This document shows, in pieces, positions 1 to 8,071 of a DNA stretch of 64,000 bases. Within the stretch, counting starts at the first letter, position 1; every line of letters starts with the position of its first letter. The position numbers and the translations under genes are program-made. The notes below the pieces were generated by a model. It was not told the DNA's origin, ran no database searches, and was given only the letters and a program-made list of their open reading frames with translations. The stretch is taken from positions 1,488,001 to 1,552,000 of the forward strand of contig NZ_CP059139.1 in the NCBI RefSeq assembly GCF_014109765.1. Reading direction: 5' to 3'. This DNA comes from Pseudomonas berkeleyensis (GTDB lineage Bacteria; Pseudomonadota; Gammaproteobacteria; Pseudomonadales; Pseudomonadaceae).

Positions 1-708
1 GGAAAATGTCAATAGGACATAGGCACATAGACCCGCGATGCCGAGCAGTATCAGGCCTGCTTGCCAAGTACGGAGAGGGGCGGCGACCAGACGCTGGCTC
101 AGGAGAATGATGAAAACGCCATAGTAAAGACCGGCGACGACCGGATGCTTGAGATCGGCTAGGCCTTGCCAATCAAGAGTATATAGGCGAGCGTCTTCCC
201 GGATCTTGGCATAGTCCAGTGGAATCGCCTTGATGCCGAACTGGTGAATTAAGGTCATCCAGGCGAACATAGCCGCCACTGCCGCACACAACGTAAGCAC
301 TGTGATCAGCGTTCGCGGGTGCAGTGTCAGGCGCCCGACCGCATGAGTGTAGATCATCACGAATAGAGCGATTTTTAGCCAATAGGCAGGGTTTTTCCCG
401 CCGACCTCCGTTCGCCAGAGGGCATTCAGTATCACATAGGCCAGTAGACCAGTCAGGGCAAGAACCACGGGCTGCTTCCAAAGCCGTAAGTCCGGGCGAG
501 TGAGCAGCAAAACCAGGCTGGGCAGCAGTAAAAACAGATGAACCTGAGTAGAGTAGGTACTGCCGTCGGCAATCAGCAGTAGTCCTGATATCTGCAGAAA
601 AAGTCCGAGACTGAGCACTGCCTGCCAGGTTGGTGAAAGTGCCATACCTCCGTTTTTACAGGTTGCCACTTGGCTGGCTAGTCTCCTCACGCTGTGGAAC
701 AATCCCAT
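1..708 (-). CDS. O-antigen ligase/polymerase-like membrane protein (partial, runs off left edge)
   Basis: An open frame on the minus strand starts at an ATG at 708 and continues uninterrupted for 236 codons through the left edge, so the C-terminus is missing. The translation is strongly hydrophobic with several membrane segments (around residues 28-47, 55-67, 78-94, 105-120 and 130-150), with soluble stretches such as LDYAKIREDARLYTLDW between them. This layout resembles the N-terminal half of Wzy/WaaL-type O-antigen polymerase or ligase proteins. It lies back to back with the kinase gene at 759, about 50 bases away. An internal ATG at codon 22 follows GGAGGT directly, with too little spacing for a good start. 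The polymerase/ligase assignment is by topology and context only. Confidence 0.6.
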   Translation of the reverse strand, partial: MGLFHSVRRLASQVATCKNGGMALSPTWQAVLSLGLFLQISGLLLIADGSTYSTQVHLFLLLPSLVLLLTRPDLRLWKQPVVLALTGLLAYVILNALWRTEVGGKNPAYWLKIALFVMIYTHAVGRLTLHPRTLITVLTLCAAVAAMFAWMTLIHQFGIKAIPLDYAKIREDARLYTLDWQGLADLKHPVVAGLYYGVFIILLSQRLVAAPLRTWQAGLILLGIAGLCAYVLLTFS

Positions 709-758
709 GGTTTACCCGTTCCCTTCGGCCCTTCTGGATAAGGCATTAGCCACTATTT

Positions 759-1670
759 ATGTCGCGCATTCTGCATAAAGCCTATGGCTTGTCCATTGAC
801 TCCGATTTGCCATTGCCCGAGTTATCATCGATGTCTCCAGATGCTGCGGAGGACGTCGACGTCGAGATTCGGCAAATGACGCTGGAGGCTCCCGAACATT
901 ACGGGGCGTTACGGCAGGTAGGACCTTTTCTCTGGGCTTCCACAACCTGCTTGTGGTTGCAGGTACCCGGTGTCGTCACCTTTCTCGTGCGTGAGGGGCG
1001 GCAGATTCTTTTCGAGCCGGCTGCCGGTGTCGACGGGGACAGCATCCGCTTATTCCTTCTGGGTTCGGCCATTGGCGCATTGCTGATGCAGCGAGGGTTG
1101 CTCGTATTGCATGGCAATGCAGTGCGCATTGGTGACCGTTGCATGGTCTGTCTAGGTCATTCGGGGGCCGGCAAATCCACCCTGGCAACGGCGTTCTCTC
1201 AGCGTGGATACGAAATATTGGCCGACGATGTAGTGCCCGTTACGGCAGATGGATGGGTGCTGCCGGGCATTGCCCGAGCCAAACTGTGGGCCGACAGCAT
1301 CAAGCATCTGGGTATCGAGACGACAGGTCTGCAGCGAATCAGGCCTATGCTGGAGAAGTTCAGCTTGCCGCTGGATCGTTCGCCTGCGCTGGAGCCTCTT
1401 GCGCTGGGCGGTTTATACATTTTGGACAAGCACAATCTGCCTGACTCCACCATCGAGCCACTACAGGGTATCCAGCGTTTCGGGTGGCTCTGTGAGCACA
1501 ATTACCGGCCGCGTTTCATCGATGCGATGGGGTTGCAGGCTCAGCGGTTCTCGCTCTGCGTTGCGATAGCCGGCAAGGTGAAGGTCAAGCAAATCATGCG
1601 CAGCGCTACAGTCTTCGATGTCGACAGTCTGGTCGACAAGATTCTCGCTGACATGGGCGTGGTTGCATGA
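759..1670 (+). CDS. HPr kinase-related (HprK-like) kinase of the lasso-peptide locus
   Basis: A 303-residue protein with a P-loop GHSGAGKST at about residues 133-141, LHGNAV just before it, and an HprK-type acidic motif ILADDVVPV (Asp pair near 156-157). The N-terminal 100 residues resemble those of HprK-related kinases in peptide-modification loci rather than classical HprK, which is fused to a DRTGG-type domain. Known relatives in lasso clusters (PadeK of paeninodin) phosphorylate the side chain of a C-terminal Ser of the precursor. All five precursors at 7012-8233 end in Ser, which fits that role; this is inference. First gene of a tightly overlapping operon: its stop overlaps the sulfotransferase start by 4 bases (ATGA). 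Confidence 0.85.
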   Translation: MSRILHKAYGLSIDSDLPLPELSSMSPDAAEDVDVEIRQMTLEAPEHYGALRQVGPFLWASTTCLWLQVPGVVTFLVREGRQILFEPAAGVDGDSIRLFLLGSAIGALLMQRGLLVLHGNAVRIGDRCMVCLGHSGAGKSTLATAFSQRGYEILADDVVPVTADGWVLPGIARAKLWADSIKHLGIETTGLQRIRPMLEKFSLPLDRSPALEPLALGGLYILDKHNLPDSTIEPLQGIQRFGWLCEHNYRPRFIDAMGLQAQRFSLCVAIAGKVKVKQIMRSATVFDVDSLVDKILADMGVVA

Positions 1671-2521
1671 GTGAAGGTATCTACTGGCTGGCGTCTTATC
1701 CCAAGAGCGGAAATACCTGGCTACGTACCTTCATCAGCAATCTGTTGAGCGATGCCGATAAGCCCGTGGATATCAACAGCCTGCTGGGTGATCATGCTGC
1801 CGATCGGCTTTGGCTGGATGATGTGTTGGGTTTTTCCAGTGCGGATCTCAGTGATGACGAGTTGCAGCAATTACGGCCTGCCGTTTATCAATGGGGCGAG
1901 CGGGTATCTCGCTACGTCAAGATCCATGATGCCTATAGCTATTGCGCCGACGGTTCACCGCTGATTGGCCGTCATGGTACGGCGGGTGCCGTATACCTGG
2001 TACGCAATCCCCTGGATGTCGTGCCCTCGCTGGCCAATCACTTTGGCTGTAATCTCGAGCAGGCTTTGGCCATCGCGCTCGACAGCGAGTATGTCCTGAG
2101 TCGCAACCCAAAGCTTTACCTCGCGCAGACTGGCCAGTGGTTGTCATGCTGGTCGGGGCATGTGCGCAGTTGGCTCGAGCAAACGGATGTGCCCGTGCAT
2201 GTCATGCGTTATGAAGACATGCTCGATAAGCCTCTTCAGACATTCGCGTCGGTCGCTCGCTTCCTGGGATTGCCCCATGATTCGCAAGCGGTCGCCAAAG
2301 CATTGCGCTTCAGTGACTTCGAGGTACTGGTTGAGCAGGAAAAGCGTGGTGGTTTTCGCGAGCGTCTTTCCAACCAACCCTTCTTCAACAAGGGCAAGAG
2401 CGGCTATGGTCGTTCCATGCTGAGCCCTCAGCAGATCCAGCGCATCCTGCAAGCTCATGCGCCGATGATGGAGCGTTTCGGTTATTTGGACAGTGGAGCT
2501 TTTGATGAGCAAGGCCGGTAG
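1667..2521 (+). CDS. Sulfotransferase family protein
   Basis: A 284-residue protein with the PAPS 5'-phosphosulfate loop YPKSGNTWLR at residues 11-20 and the 3'-phosphate-binding region VYLVRNPLDVV at about 109-119, both typical of cytosolic/Golgi-type sulfotransferases (Sulfotransfer_1/3). It would transfer sulfate from PAPS to a hydroxyl or amine. The start overlaps the kinase stop by 4 bases, so the two are probably translationally coupled. Context leaves two plausible substrates: the lasso-like peptides encoded at 7012-8233, or sugars of the neighbouring exopolysaccharide. The sequence does not decide between them. Confidence 0.88.
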   Translation: MSEGIYWLASYPKSGNTWLRTFISNLLSDADKPVDINSLLGDHAADRLWLDDVLGFSSADLSDDELQQLRPAVYQWGERVSRYVKIHDAYSYCADGSPLIGRHGTAGAVYLVRNPLDVVPSLANHFGCNLEQALAIALDSEYVLSRNPKLYLAQTGQWLSCWSGHVRSWLEQTDVPVHVMRYEDMLDKPLQTFASVARFLGLPHDSQAVAKALRFSDFEVLVEQEKRGGFRERLSNQPFFNKGKSGYGRSMLSPQQIQRILQAHAPMMERFGYLDSGAFDEQGR

Positions 2522-3455
2522 CGAGTCTCCCGATACTTTATGCGACCCTCTGGCTACTTTCGGTTGCCAGCTACCCTGGTCGGTGCCAGCTTTTGCTCAG
2601 AGCAGCGATCATGTGCCGATGGCCGATCCTGCCTTCCAGTTCGACCCGCATGTCTGCCGCGCCATTCTTCTGGGCTTTGCCCATGCCCGCCGTGTTTATC
2701 TGTACGGGCCGCATGGCAGTGGCAAGTCGACGCATATCGAGCAGGTCGCTGCCCGGTTGAATTGGCCCTGCCTGCGCATCAATCTCGACGGCCATGTCAG
2801 CCGAGCCGATCTGATCGGTCGCGACATGCTGGTCGTGCGCGATGGGCGACAGGTCACCGAGTTCGTGCCAGGCCTGCTGGTCTGGGCACTGCAGCGCCCC
2901 ATGGCGCTGGTGCTCGATGAGTACGATGCCGGTCGCCCTGAGGTGATGTTCGTCATCCAGCGCCTGTTGGAGGCCGATGGGCGTCTGACCTTGCTGGATC
3001 AGAATCAAGTCATCACGCCGCATCCGGCATTTCGTCTGTTCGCTACCGGCAACACGGCCGGCAGTGGTGATAGCGCAGGGCTGTATGCCGGTACGCAGGT
3101 GCTCAATCAGGCGCAGCTCGACCGTTGGAACGTCATGCTGGAGCTGGGATATCCGGCCAAGGAGCAGGAAGCCAGAATTATCCACGCGCGCCTGCCAACG
3201 CTGGAGCAGGAGCAGGTTCGGGGCATGCTCGAACTGGCATGGCTCTGCCGTCAGGCGCATGAACAGGGCGAGTTGTCTGCGCTGCTGTCGTTGCGCACGC
3301 TGTTGGCCTGGGGCGAGAACCTGGTGTTGCTCGAAGACATGGCTCATGCGTTCTGTCTGTCGTTTCTCAACCGCTGTGACGTTGCCGAACGGCCCCTGGT
3401 TGCTGAGCTTTATCAGCGTTGCTTCGCGCGTGAACTGCCTGACGTCGGACGATGA
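2505..3455 (+). CDS. CobS-like AAA+ ATPase
   Basis: A 316-residue MoxR/CobS-type AAA+ ATPase: Walker A GPHGSGKST at 68-76, Walker B ALVLDEYD at about 134-141, and sensor FATGNTAGSGD near 179-189 followed by LYAGTQVLNQAQLDRW, closely like the CobS subunit of aerobic cobaltochelatase. I chose the ATG at 2505 because GGAG lies 7 bases upstream; a GTG at 2493 is also in frame. It overlaps the sulfotransferase end by 17 bases and the CobT-like gene by 4. No CobN or other cobalamin gene is visible nearby, so a chelatase role is doubtful. The pair more likely forms an AAA/VWA remodelling module acting on a peptide, enzyme or metal centre (inference). Confidence 0.85.
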   Translation: MSKAGSESPDTLCDPLATFGCQLPWSVPAFAQSSDHVPMADPAFQFDPHVCRAILLGFAHARRVYLYGPHGSGKSTHIEQVAARLNWPCLRINLDGHVSRADLIGRDMLVVRDGRQVTEFVPGLLVWALQRPMALVLDEYDAGRPEVMFVIQRLLEADGRLTLLDQNQVITPHPAFRLFATGNTAGSGDSAGLYAGTQVLNQAQLDRWNVMLELGYPAKEQEARIIHARLPTLEQEQVRGMLELAWLCRQAHEQGELSALLSLRTLLAWGENLVLLEDMAHAFCLSFLNRCDVAERPLVAELYQRCFARELPDVGR

Positions 3456-5011
3456 GTGGCGATCCCGAGTTCGGAGCATTGCAGGTCTGGCCGGCTATCT
3501 ATGCCGGCACGCCAGGGGCATCCGTCGCTCATTCTGATCGAACCCATAGTGATGCTGACGCTGCCTGGCAGCGCTGGCATGAGGTACAGACCGAGGCGCT
3601 GTTCTCCGTACTTGAACAACCCTGGTACAGGGTGATCGAACAGGCGCGGGTGGAAACGCTGGCCAGCCAGCACCTGCCAGGCATGGCCCAGAACCTGGCG
3701 TTTCAACTCTCGTCGTCCAGCGCCTTGTCGCCTGCTGCGCATCTTTACCACTGCGCCCGCTCCGTCCTGTCCGGTGTGGCGCCGAGTGATGGGCAATGGC
3801 AGGTTCCCGATCAGACGGCTGGCCGATGGTTGGGGCGTCTTTTCGATCGTGGCCGCCAACGTCAGTTGCAGCAACTGAGTGCGCTTTTGCCCATGCGGTT
3901 GTCCGAGGCGCGTATGCAGTTGGCCGATGCCCAGGGCTTCGCTCGGGGGATCAAGCCTCTGGTTGAGGCGTATGCCCGTGCATTTGCTTCCGCGCAGCCA
4001 TTACCCTCGCAGCCCATGGTTGCCAGCGCGACAGCCGGGGGACGGAAGAACCTGTCTTCACGTTCAGTTGAACGCCAGGCTGAGCAACAGGAGGCGTCTT
4101 ATCGGGTTTTCTCCAAGGCTTGGGACGAGGTGCTGGGCGTGCGCGAGCTGAGGGCGCTGGCGCAACAGCCGCATGCCGCTCTTAGTGACGAGATCCAGGC
4201 ACAGGCCAGGCGCCTGGCCCAGCAGCTGCGCAAGCGTCTGCAAAGCCTGCAGCAGCATCGCTGGCGCTTCGATCAGACACAAGGCATGCTCGATGCTCGC
4301 CGTCTGACATCGGTGGTGACCAGCGCCAACACGGCCATATTTCGCCAGCCACAACAGGCTCCGCTGACCGATGCCAGTATTGCCCTGTTGCTCGATCAGT
4401 CCGGTTCGATGCGTGGTTTGCCGCAGCAGATGACCTTGCTGGCGGTCGATCTGGCCGTGCGTGCACTCGAAGCAGCCGGCGTCTCGTGTGAGGTGCTGGG
4501 TTACGGTACACGCTATGCCGGCCAGGACAACCCGGTATTCGACGCCTGGCGGGCTGCAGGCCGGCCGGTGTCTCCCGGGCGGCTCAATGCCACGCGCTAC
4601 CTCGTCTACAAGAGCGTGCGGCAACCCTGGCGCGCCGGTCGTGGGCTATTGATGCGTCAGGCACCGCTCGCGGGGGAAAACATCGACGGTGAGGCGCTGC
4701 TCTGGGCGGCCAGGCGCTTGCTCAAACAGCCGCAGCGGCGCAAGATTTTGTTGGTGTTCTGCGACGGGGCTCCGCATGACGAAGCGACCATCACGGTCAA
4801 TGGCCCTGACTATCTACGCAGGCACCTGCACCAGAGCATCGCCATGATCGAGCGTGGGCCGATCCATCTCGCGGCCATTGGCATGGGCCAGGGTATCACT
4901 CATTACTATCGCAATAGCCTCAGGCTGCAAGGCCCTGAGGCGATCTTTAGCGTATTGTTCGAGCAGTTGCCGCAACTGCTTGATGGCTCGAACGGGGAGA
5001 GGTTCGCATGA
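3452..5011 (+). CDS. CobT-like von Willebrand factor A protein
   Basis: A 519-residue partner of the preceding ATPase. The N-terminal 300 residues are a Gln/Arg-rich helical region; the C-terminal 200 form a VWA domain with a complete MIDAS start DQSGSM at 315-320, a metal-site Asp in VFCDGAPHDEAT near 436-447, and the CobT-type stretch GENIDGEALLWA. The resemblance to CobT of CobNST is strong in the VWA part, while the usual acidic central region of CobT is not obvious. It overlaps its neighbours by 4 bases on both sides, so it is made together with the ATPase and the cyclase-like enzyme. Confidence 0.83.
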   Translation: MSGDPEFGALQVWPAIYAGTPGASVAHSDRTHSDADAAWQRWHEVQTEALFSVLEQPWYRVIEQARVETLASQHLPGMAQNLAFQLSSSSALSPAAHLYHCARSVLSGVAPSDGQWQVPDQTAGRWLGRLFDRGRQRQLQQLSALLPMRLSEARMQLADAQGFARGIKPLVEAYARAFASAQPLPSQPMVASATAGGRKNLSSRSVERQAEQQEASYRVFSKAWDEVLGVRELRALAQQPHAALSDEIQAQARRLAQQLRKRLQSLQQHRWRFDQTQGMLDARRLTSVVTSANTAIFRQPQQAPLTDASIALLLDQSGSMRGLPQQMTLLAVDLAVRALEAAGVSCEVLGYGTRYAGQDNPVFDAWRAAGRPVSPGRLNATRYLVYKSVRQPWRAGRGLLMRQAPLAGENIDGEALLWAARRLLKQPQRRKILLVFCDGAPHDEATITVNGPDYLRRHLHQSIAMIERGPIHLAAIGMGQGITHYYRNSLRLQGPEAIFSVLFEQLPQLLDGSNGERFA

Positions 5012-6936
5012 GTGCCATTGCTGGCATCGTTCGCTTTGACGGTCAAGCGTTGGATCGCAATGTATTGCAGCGCATGAGCAACATACTTGCGCCATACGGG
5101 CGTGATGCCCAAGGCACTTGGCACGGCGCTGGAGCTGGCTTGGTAAGCACCTTGCTGCGCACGAAACCGGAAGATCAACATGACCGCCAGCCCGTCGCGC
5201 TCGGCGACTGCCAGGTAGTCTTCGCTGGGCGCCTGGACAATCGTGACGAACTGATCGCTCAGTTGGCGCTGGACGAGCGCCTGAGCAGACAGATGGCCGA
5301 CTCCGAGTTGATGGCACAGGCTTGCCAGCGCTGGGACACACTGGCTCTTGAACGTGTCGAAGGCAGTTACGCCCTGGCCTGCTGGCAACCGCAGCGTAGG
5401 CGTCTGTGGCTGGCGCGTGATGTCATGGGAGAACAGCCGTTGTTCTGGCACCGGCAGTCCGGATTCTTGGCCTTTGCCTCCTGGCCCAAGGCGCTGTTCT
5501 GCGTACCGGGTGTCCCGCGCAGTGTCGACGAGCAGAGTGTGCTCGAACAGCTGGCTTTGCTGCCTATGGCGGGCTGTTCCTACAAGGATATCCATCGAGT
5601 GAATCCAGGCGAGCTCATGCTGGTGGAGGGCGATAAGGTTTCCACGCACATCCATCGGCGCCTGGGCAGTGGCCCGCAGGTGCGCTTCAAGCGTGACGAG
5701 GACTATGTCGAGGCACTGCATGAGCATCTCCAGCGGGCCGTGTCGGCTTGCTTACGCAGCAGCGGGCCTGTGGCTTCGCACCTCAGTTCCGGCTTCGACA
5801 GTTCCACCGTAACGGCCTACGCTGCGCGCCAACTGGCGCACAGGGGCGAGCGCCTGACCGCCTACACGGCAGCGCCCAGAGAAGGCTTCGCAGGGCCTGT
5901 ACCGCGTGATCGGCATGGTGACGAAAGCAAGGTGGCAGCCCAGTTGGCGGGGCGTTTCGACAATATCGATCATGTGATTCTGCGTTCCTCGGGCCAGTCG
6001 CCGCTGGAATCCCTGGAACAGGAGATCGACGAACTGGATCAATCTCCGGTCAATCCTTGCAATACCCTATGGATGCGGGCCATCGAGCGAGATGCACAAG
6101 CGCGTGGTTGCAAGGTGATGCTTACCGGGCAGATGGGCAATATGTCCATTTCCTACGATGGCTATCCCTACATGGCCTCGCTCTGGCGCAAGGGGCGTTG
6201 GCTGCAGTGGTGGCACGAACTGTGTGCCTATCAGCGTACGCATCCGCAATGGCGCAGGCGTGGCCTCGTTCTGCGCACGGTTGGTGCATCGATGCCTGGA
6301 TGGTTGTGGCAACAGATTGCTATCAGACGCGGGGAGTTTGGTGGGGAGCTGGATCAATATACGGCCGTAAACCTGCAGCAGTTGAGCGCTGGATGGCTGC
6401 AGCAGCGCGCCGAGGCCAAGGGCTGGGATCTTAGTTACCGACCCTGGCACGATGGCAGGGCCATGCGCCTGGCCGTGTTAGGTCGCATTGATACCGGTTC
6501 AGTACTCGCCTCGGCAAACTTGCGCGGGCTGGAAATGCGCGACCCCACCTGTGACAGGCGGCTGGTGGAGTTTTGCCTGGGCGTGCCGGATTCGCAGTTT
6601 CTGCGCGACGGGCAGCCGCGCTGGCTGTTGCGTCGGCTTATGGCTGACGTGCTACCCGAGGAGATACTCGAGGGACGCGGCAAGGGTTATCAATTCGCCG
6701 ACTGGTATGAGGGGCTTAGCGCTGATCGTGAGCGTCTGCGCGAGCAATTGCAGCAGTTGCGTCAACATCGCCGGGCAGCACAGTTACTCGACCTGCCGGC
6801 ACTGGAGGCGCTGCTTGAAAATTGGCCCGAAGAGGGCTGGAACAACATGGCGACCATTCAGCGCTATCGTCTGAAACTGCTCAGGGGTGTCGCAATGGGG
6901 AGCTTCATCCGCTATGCCGAGCCGGATAATCGCTGA
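5008..6936 (+). CDS. Asparagine synthetase-like lasso peptide cyclase (C protein)
   Basis: A 642-residue asparagine-synthetase homologue. The N-terminal Ntn-hydrolase domain begins MSAIAGIVRF, with Ser instead of the catalytic Cys2, so glutaminase activity is not expected. The C-terminal synthetase domain keeps an ATP-PPase loop LSSGFDSST at about 259-267. These two properties match lasso C proteins (McjC type), which adenylate an Asp/Glu side chain and let the core's N-terminal amine attack it to form a macrolactam. It is the last gene of the 759-6936 operon and ends 75 bases from the stop of the nearest precursor gene, which faces it. This is the best candidate cyclase for the five precursors. 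Confidence 0.85.
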   Translation: MSAIAGIVRFDGQALDRNVLQRMSNILAPYGRDAQGTWHGAGAGLVSTLLRTKPEDQHDRQPVALGDCQVVFAGRLDNRDELIAQLALDERLSRQMADSELMAQACQRWDTLALERVEGSYALACWQPQRRRLWLARDVMGEQPLFWHRQSGFLAFASWPKALFCVPGVPRSVDEQSVLEQLALLPMAGCSYKDIHRVNPGELMLVEGDKVSTHIHRRLGSGPQVRFKRDEDYVEALHEHLQRAVSACLRSSGPVASHLSSGFDSSTVTAYAARQLAHRGERLTAYTAAPREGFAGPVPRDRHGDESKVAAQLAGRFDNIDHVILRSSGQSPLESLEQEIDELDQSPVNPCNTLWMRAIERDAQARGCKVMLTGQMGNMSISYDGYPYMASLWRKGRWLQWWHELCAYQRTHPQWRRRGLVLRTVGASMPGWLWQQIAIRRGEFGGELDQYTAVNLQQLSAGWLQQRAEAKGWDLSYRPWHDGRAMRLAVLGRIDTGSVLASANLRGLEMRDPTCDRRLVEFCLGVPDSQFLRDGQPRWLLRRLMADVLPEEILEGRGKGYQFADWYEGLSADRERLREQLQQLRQHRRAAQLLDLPALEALLENWPEEGWNNMATIQRYRLKLLRGVAMGSFIRYAEPDNR

Positions 6937-7011
6937 TTGTGGTTGGCAGGCTGTTGACATCTACCTTGGAAGTCCCAATTCCGCGCGTTTCAACAGTTCG
7001 CTAATGTGTTC

Positions 7012-7173
7012 TCAGGAGAAAATACCTGCGTCAGTTGCGCCAAGACCTCCAGCCTCGGTTTCGTCTAGATCCAGTCGAACAAGACATGGTGTCTGGTAGG
7101 GCTTGCGTTCACGGACGTCGATCTGCTCGTTTGGCTCGGCTGTGGTAACGGTTTCAGTTTCCTGAAATTGCAT
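7012..7173 (-). CDS. Lasso-peptide-like precursor 5 (last of five)
   Basis: A 53-residue small gene with AGGAGA 8 bases before its ATG. The leader (1-40) has NEQIDVRER, then Tyr26-x-x-Pro29-x-Leu31 (PYQTPCLVRL), the motif read by PqqD/B1 domains in lasso leaders, and Thr39 at position -2. The predicted core is AGGLGATDAGIFS: Ala1 as amine donor, Asp8 as ring-closing acid, a five-residue tail and a C-terminal Ser. The cleavage point is inferred from the Thr(-2) rule and from alignment of the five copies. It shares its core ending DAGIFS with the copy at 8072. Confidence 0.85.
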   Translation of the reverse strand: MQFQETETVTTAEPNEQIDVRERKPYQTPCLVRLDLDETEAGGLGATDAGIFS

Positions 7174-7299
7174 GTCAAGAATCTCCTGTTAGGTCGATAA
7201 GCCAATACAGCTCAGCATTTCACTCACTAATGGTGGGGATGCGCAGGTAAGGATATGACGCTGACACTGGCCAGAGATTACAAAGGCTTTACCAAGTCC

Positions 7300-7461
7300 T
7301 CAGGACAGAGTGAACCCATCATTGGTTCCACTGGTAAGGCCTTGTGTCTCTGAAAGATCCAGTCGGACAAGGCGGGGCGCCTGGTAGGGCTGGCGTTCGT
7401 GGACGTCGATCTGCTCGTTTGGCTCGATCGTGGTAACGGCTTCAGTTTCTTGGAATTGCAT
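7300..7461 (-). CDS. Lasso-peptide-like precursor 4
   Basis: A 53-residue precursor, AGGAG 8-9 bases before the ATG. Leader as in the other copies (NEQIDVHERQPYQAPRLVRL) with Tyr26, Pro29, Leu31 and Thr39(-2). The predicted core GLTSGTNDGFTLS gives Gly1 and Asp8, an 8-residue ring and a five-residue tail ending in Ser. The gene, with about 100 bases of its flanking spacer, is a clear tandem duplicate of the copies on either side. Another frame over the same stretch is open but has none of these motifs. Confidence 0.87.
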   Translation of the reverse strand: MQFQETEAVTTIEPNEQIDVHERQPYQAPRLVRLDLSETQGLTSGTNDGFTLS

Positions 7462-7588
7462 ATCAAGAATCTCCTGTTAGGTTCATAAGCCAATACAGCT
7501 CAGCAGTTTACTCACTGGTTGTGGGGATGCGCAGATAAAGATCCGACGCTGACACTAGCCAGAAATTGCAAAGGCTCTACAAAGGCAC

Positions 7589-7750
7589 TCAGGACTGAGT
7601 AATCCCATCACTGACAACTCCGGTGGAACCTTGTGTCTCTGAAAGATCCAGTCGGACAAGGCATGGAACCTGATAGGGCTGGCGTTCACAGGTGTCGACC
7701 TGCTCGTTTTGCTCGCTGGTGGTAACATTTTCAGGGGCTTGTGTTTGCAT
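7589..7750 (-). CDS. Lasso-peptide-like precursor 3
   Basis: A 53-residue precursor with leader MQTQAPENVTTSEQNEQVD..., Tyr26-x-x-Pro29 (PYQVPCLVRL) and Thr39(-2). The predicted core GSTGVVSDGITQS has Gly1, Asp8 and C-terminal Ser13. Its tail (GITQS) lacks a large aromatic residue, so how a threaded form would be held is unclear; an unthreaded macrolactam is an alternative. The leader has two Cys (20 and 30); Cys30 is shared with the copy at 7012. A GAGAG lies 6 bases before the ATG. Confidence 0.86.
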   Translation of the reverse strand: MQTQAPENVTTSEQNEQVDTCERQPYQVPCLVRLDLSETQGSTGVVSDGITQS

Positions 7751-7825
7751 GCTCGGCTCTCGTGGCGGGTGCTGATCAGCGATGATCTTCGGTGTGGTAG
7801 TGCCGGGGAATAGCGCTAACAGGGG

Positions 7826-7993
7826 TCAGGAATAATTTGCAAGCCCGTCGTTGACTCCACCAGGAGTAGAGCCCTCGGTTCTCTTTAATTCAAGTTGGAC
7901 AAGGCTGGGCGCCAGGTAGGGCTGGCGTTCGTGGATATCAGTTTGTTCGTTCGACTTGGCTGGGGTGACGGTTTCAAGGTCTTGGGCTTGCAT
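7826..7993 (-). CDS. Lasso-peptide-like precursor 2 (longest core)
   Basis: A 55-residue precursor, the most divergent of the five. Leader motif PYLAPSLVQL with Tyr26, Pro29, Leu31 and Thr39(-2). The predicted core GSTPGGVNDGLANYS is 15 residues, with Gly1 and Asp9 (a 9-residue ring) and a tail ending Tyr-Ser. It is the only copy with a 9-residue ring. Upstream is GAGAG about 9 bases from the ATG. The spacer on its 3' side is a near-duplicate of the one beyond the copy at 8072. Confidence 0.86.
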   Translation of the reverse strand: MQAQDLETVTPAKSNEQTDIHERQPYLAPSLVQLELKRTEGSTPGGVNDGLANYS

Positions 7994-8071
7994 GCTACTG
8001 CTCTCGTGGCGGACGCTGATCAGCGATTATCGTCAGTCTGGTAGTGCTGGGGGAATAGCGCTTACAGGGGG

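Noticed and set aside
173..481. Open frame of 102 codons on the minus strand
   Set aside because: It lies inside the better-supported hydrophobic minus-strand gene 1-708 and has no ribosome site or family pattern.
2505..5011. Cobaltochelatase for vitamin B12 synthesis
   Set aside because: CobS/CobT likeness is real, but no CobN or cobalamin gene is in the window and the pair is coupled to RiPP genes.
7278..7493. Open minus-strand frame of 71 codons over a precursor gene
   Set aside because: Out of frame with the precursor at 7300-7461, which matches four homologous copies; this frame has no conserved motif.
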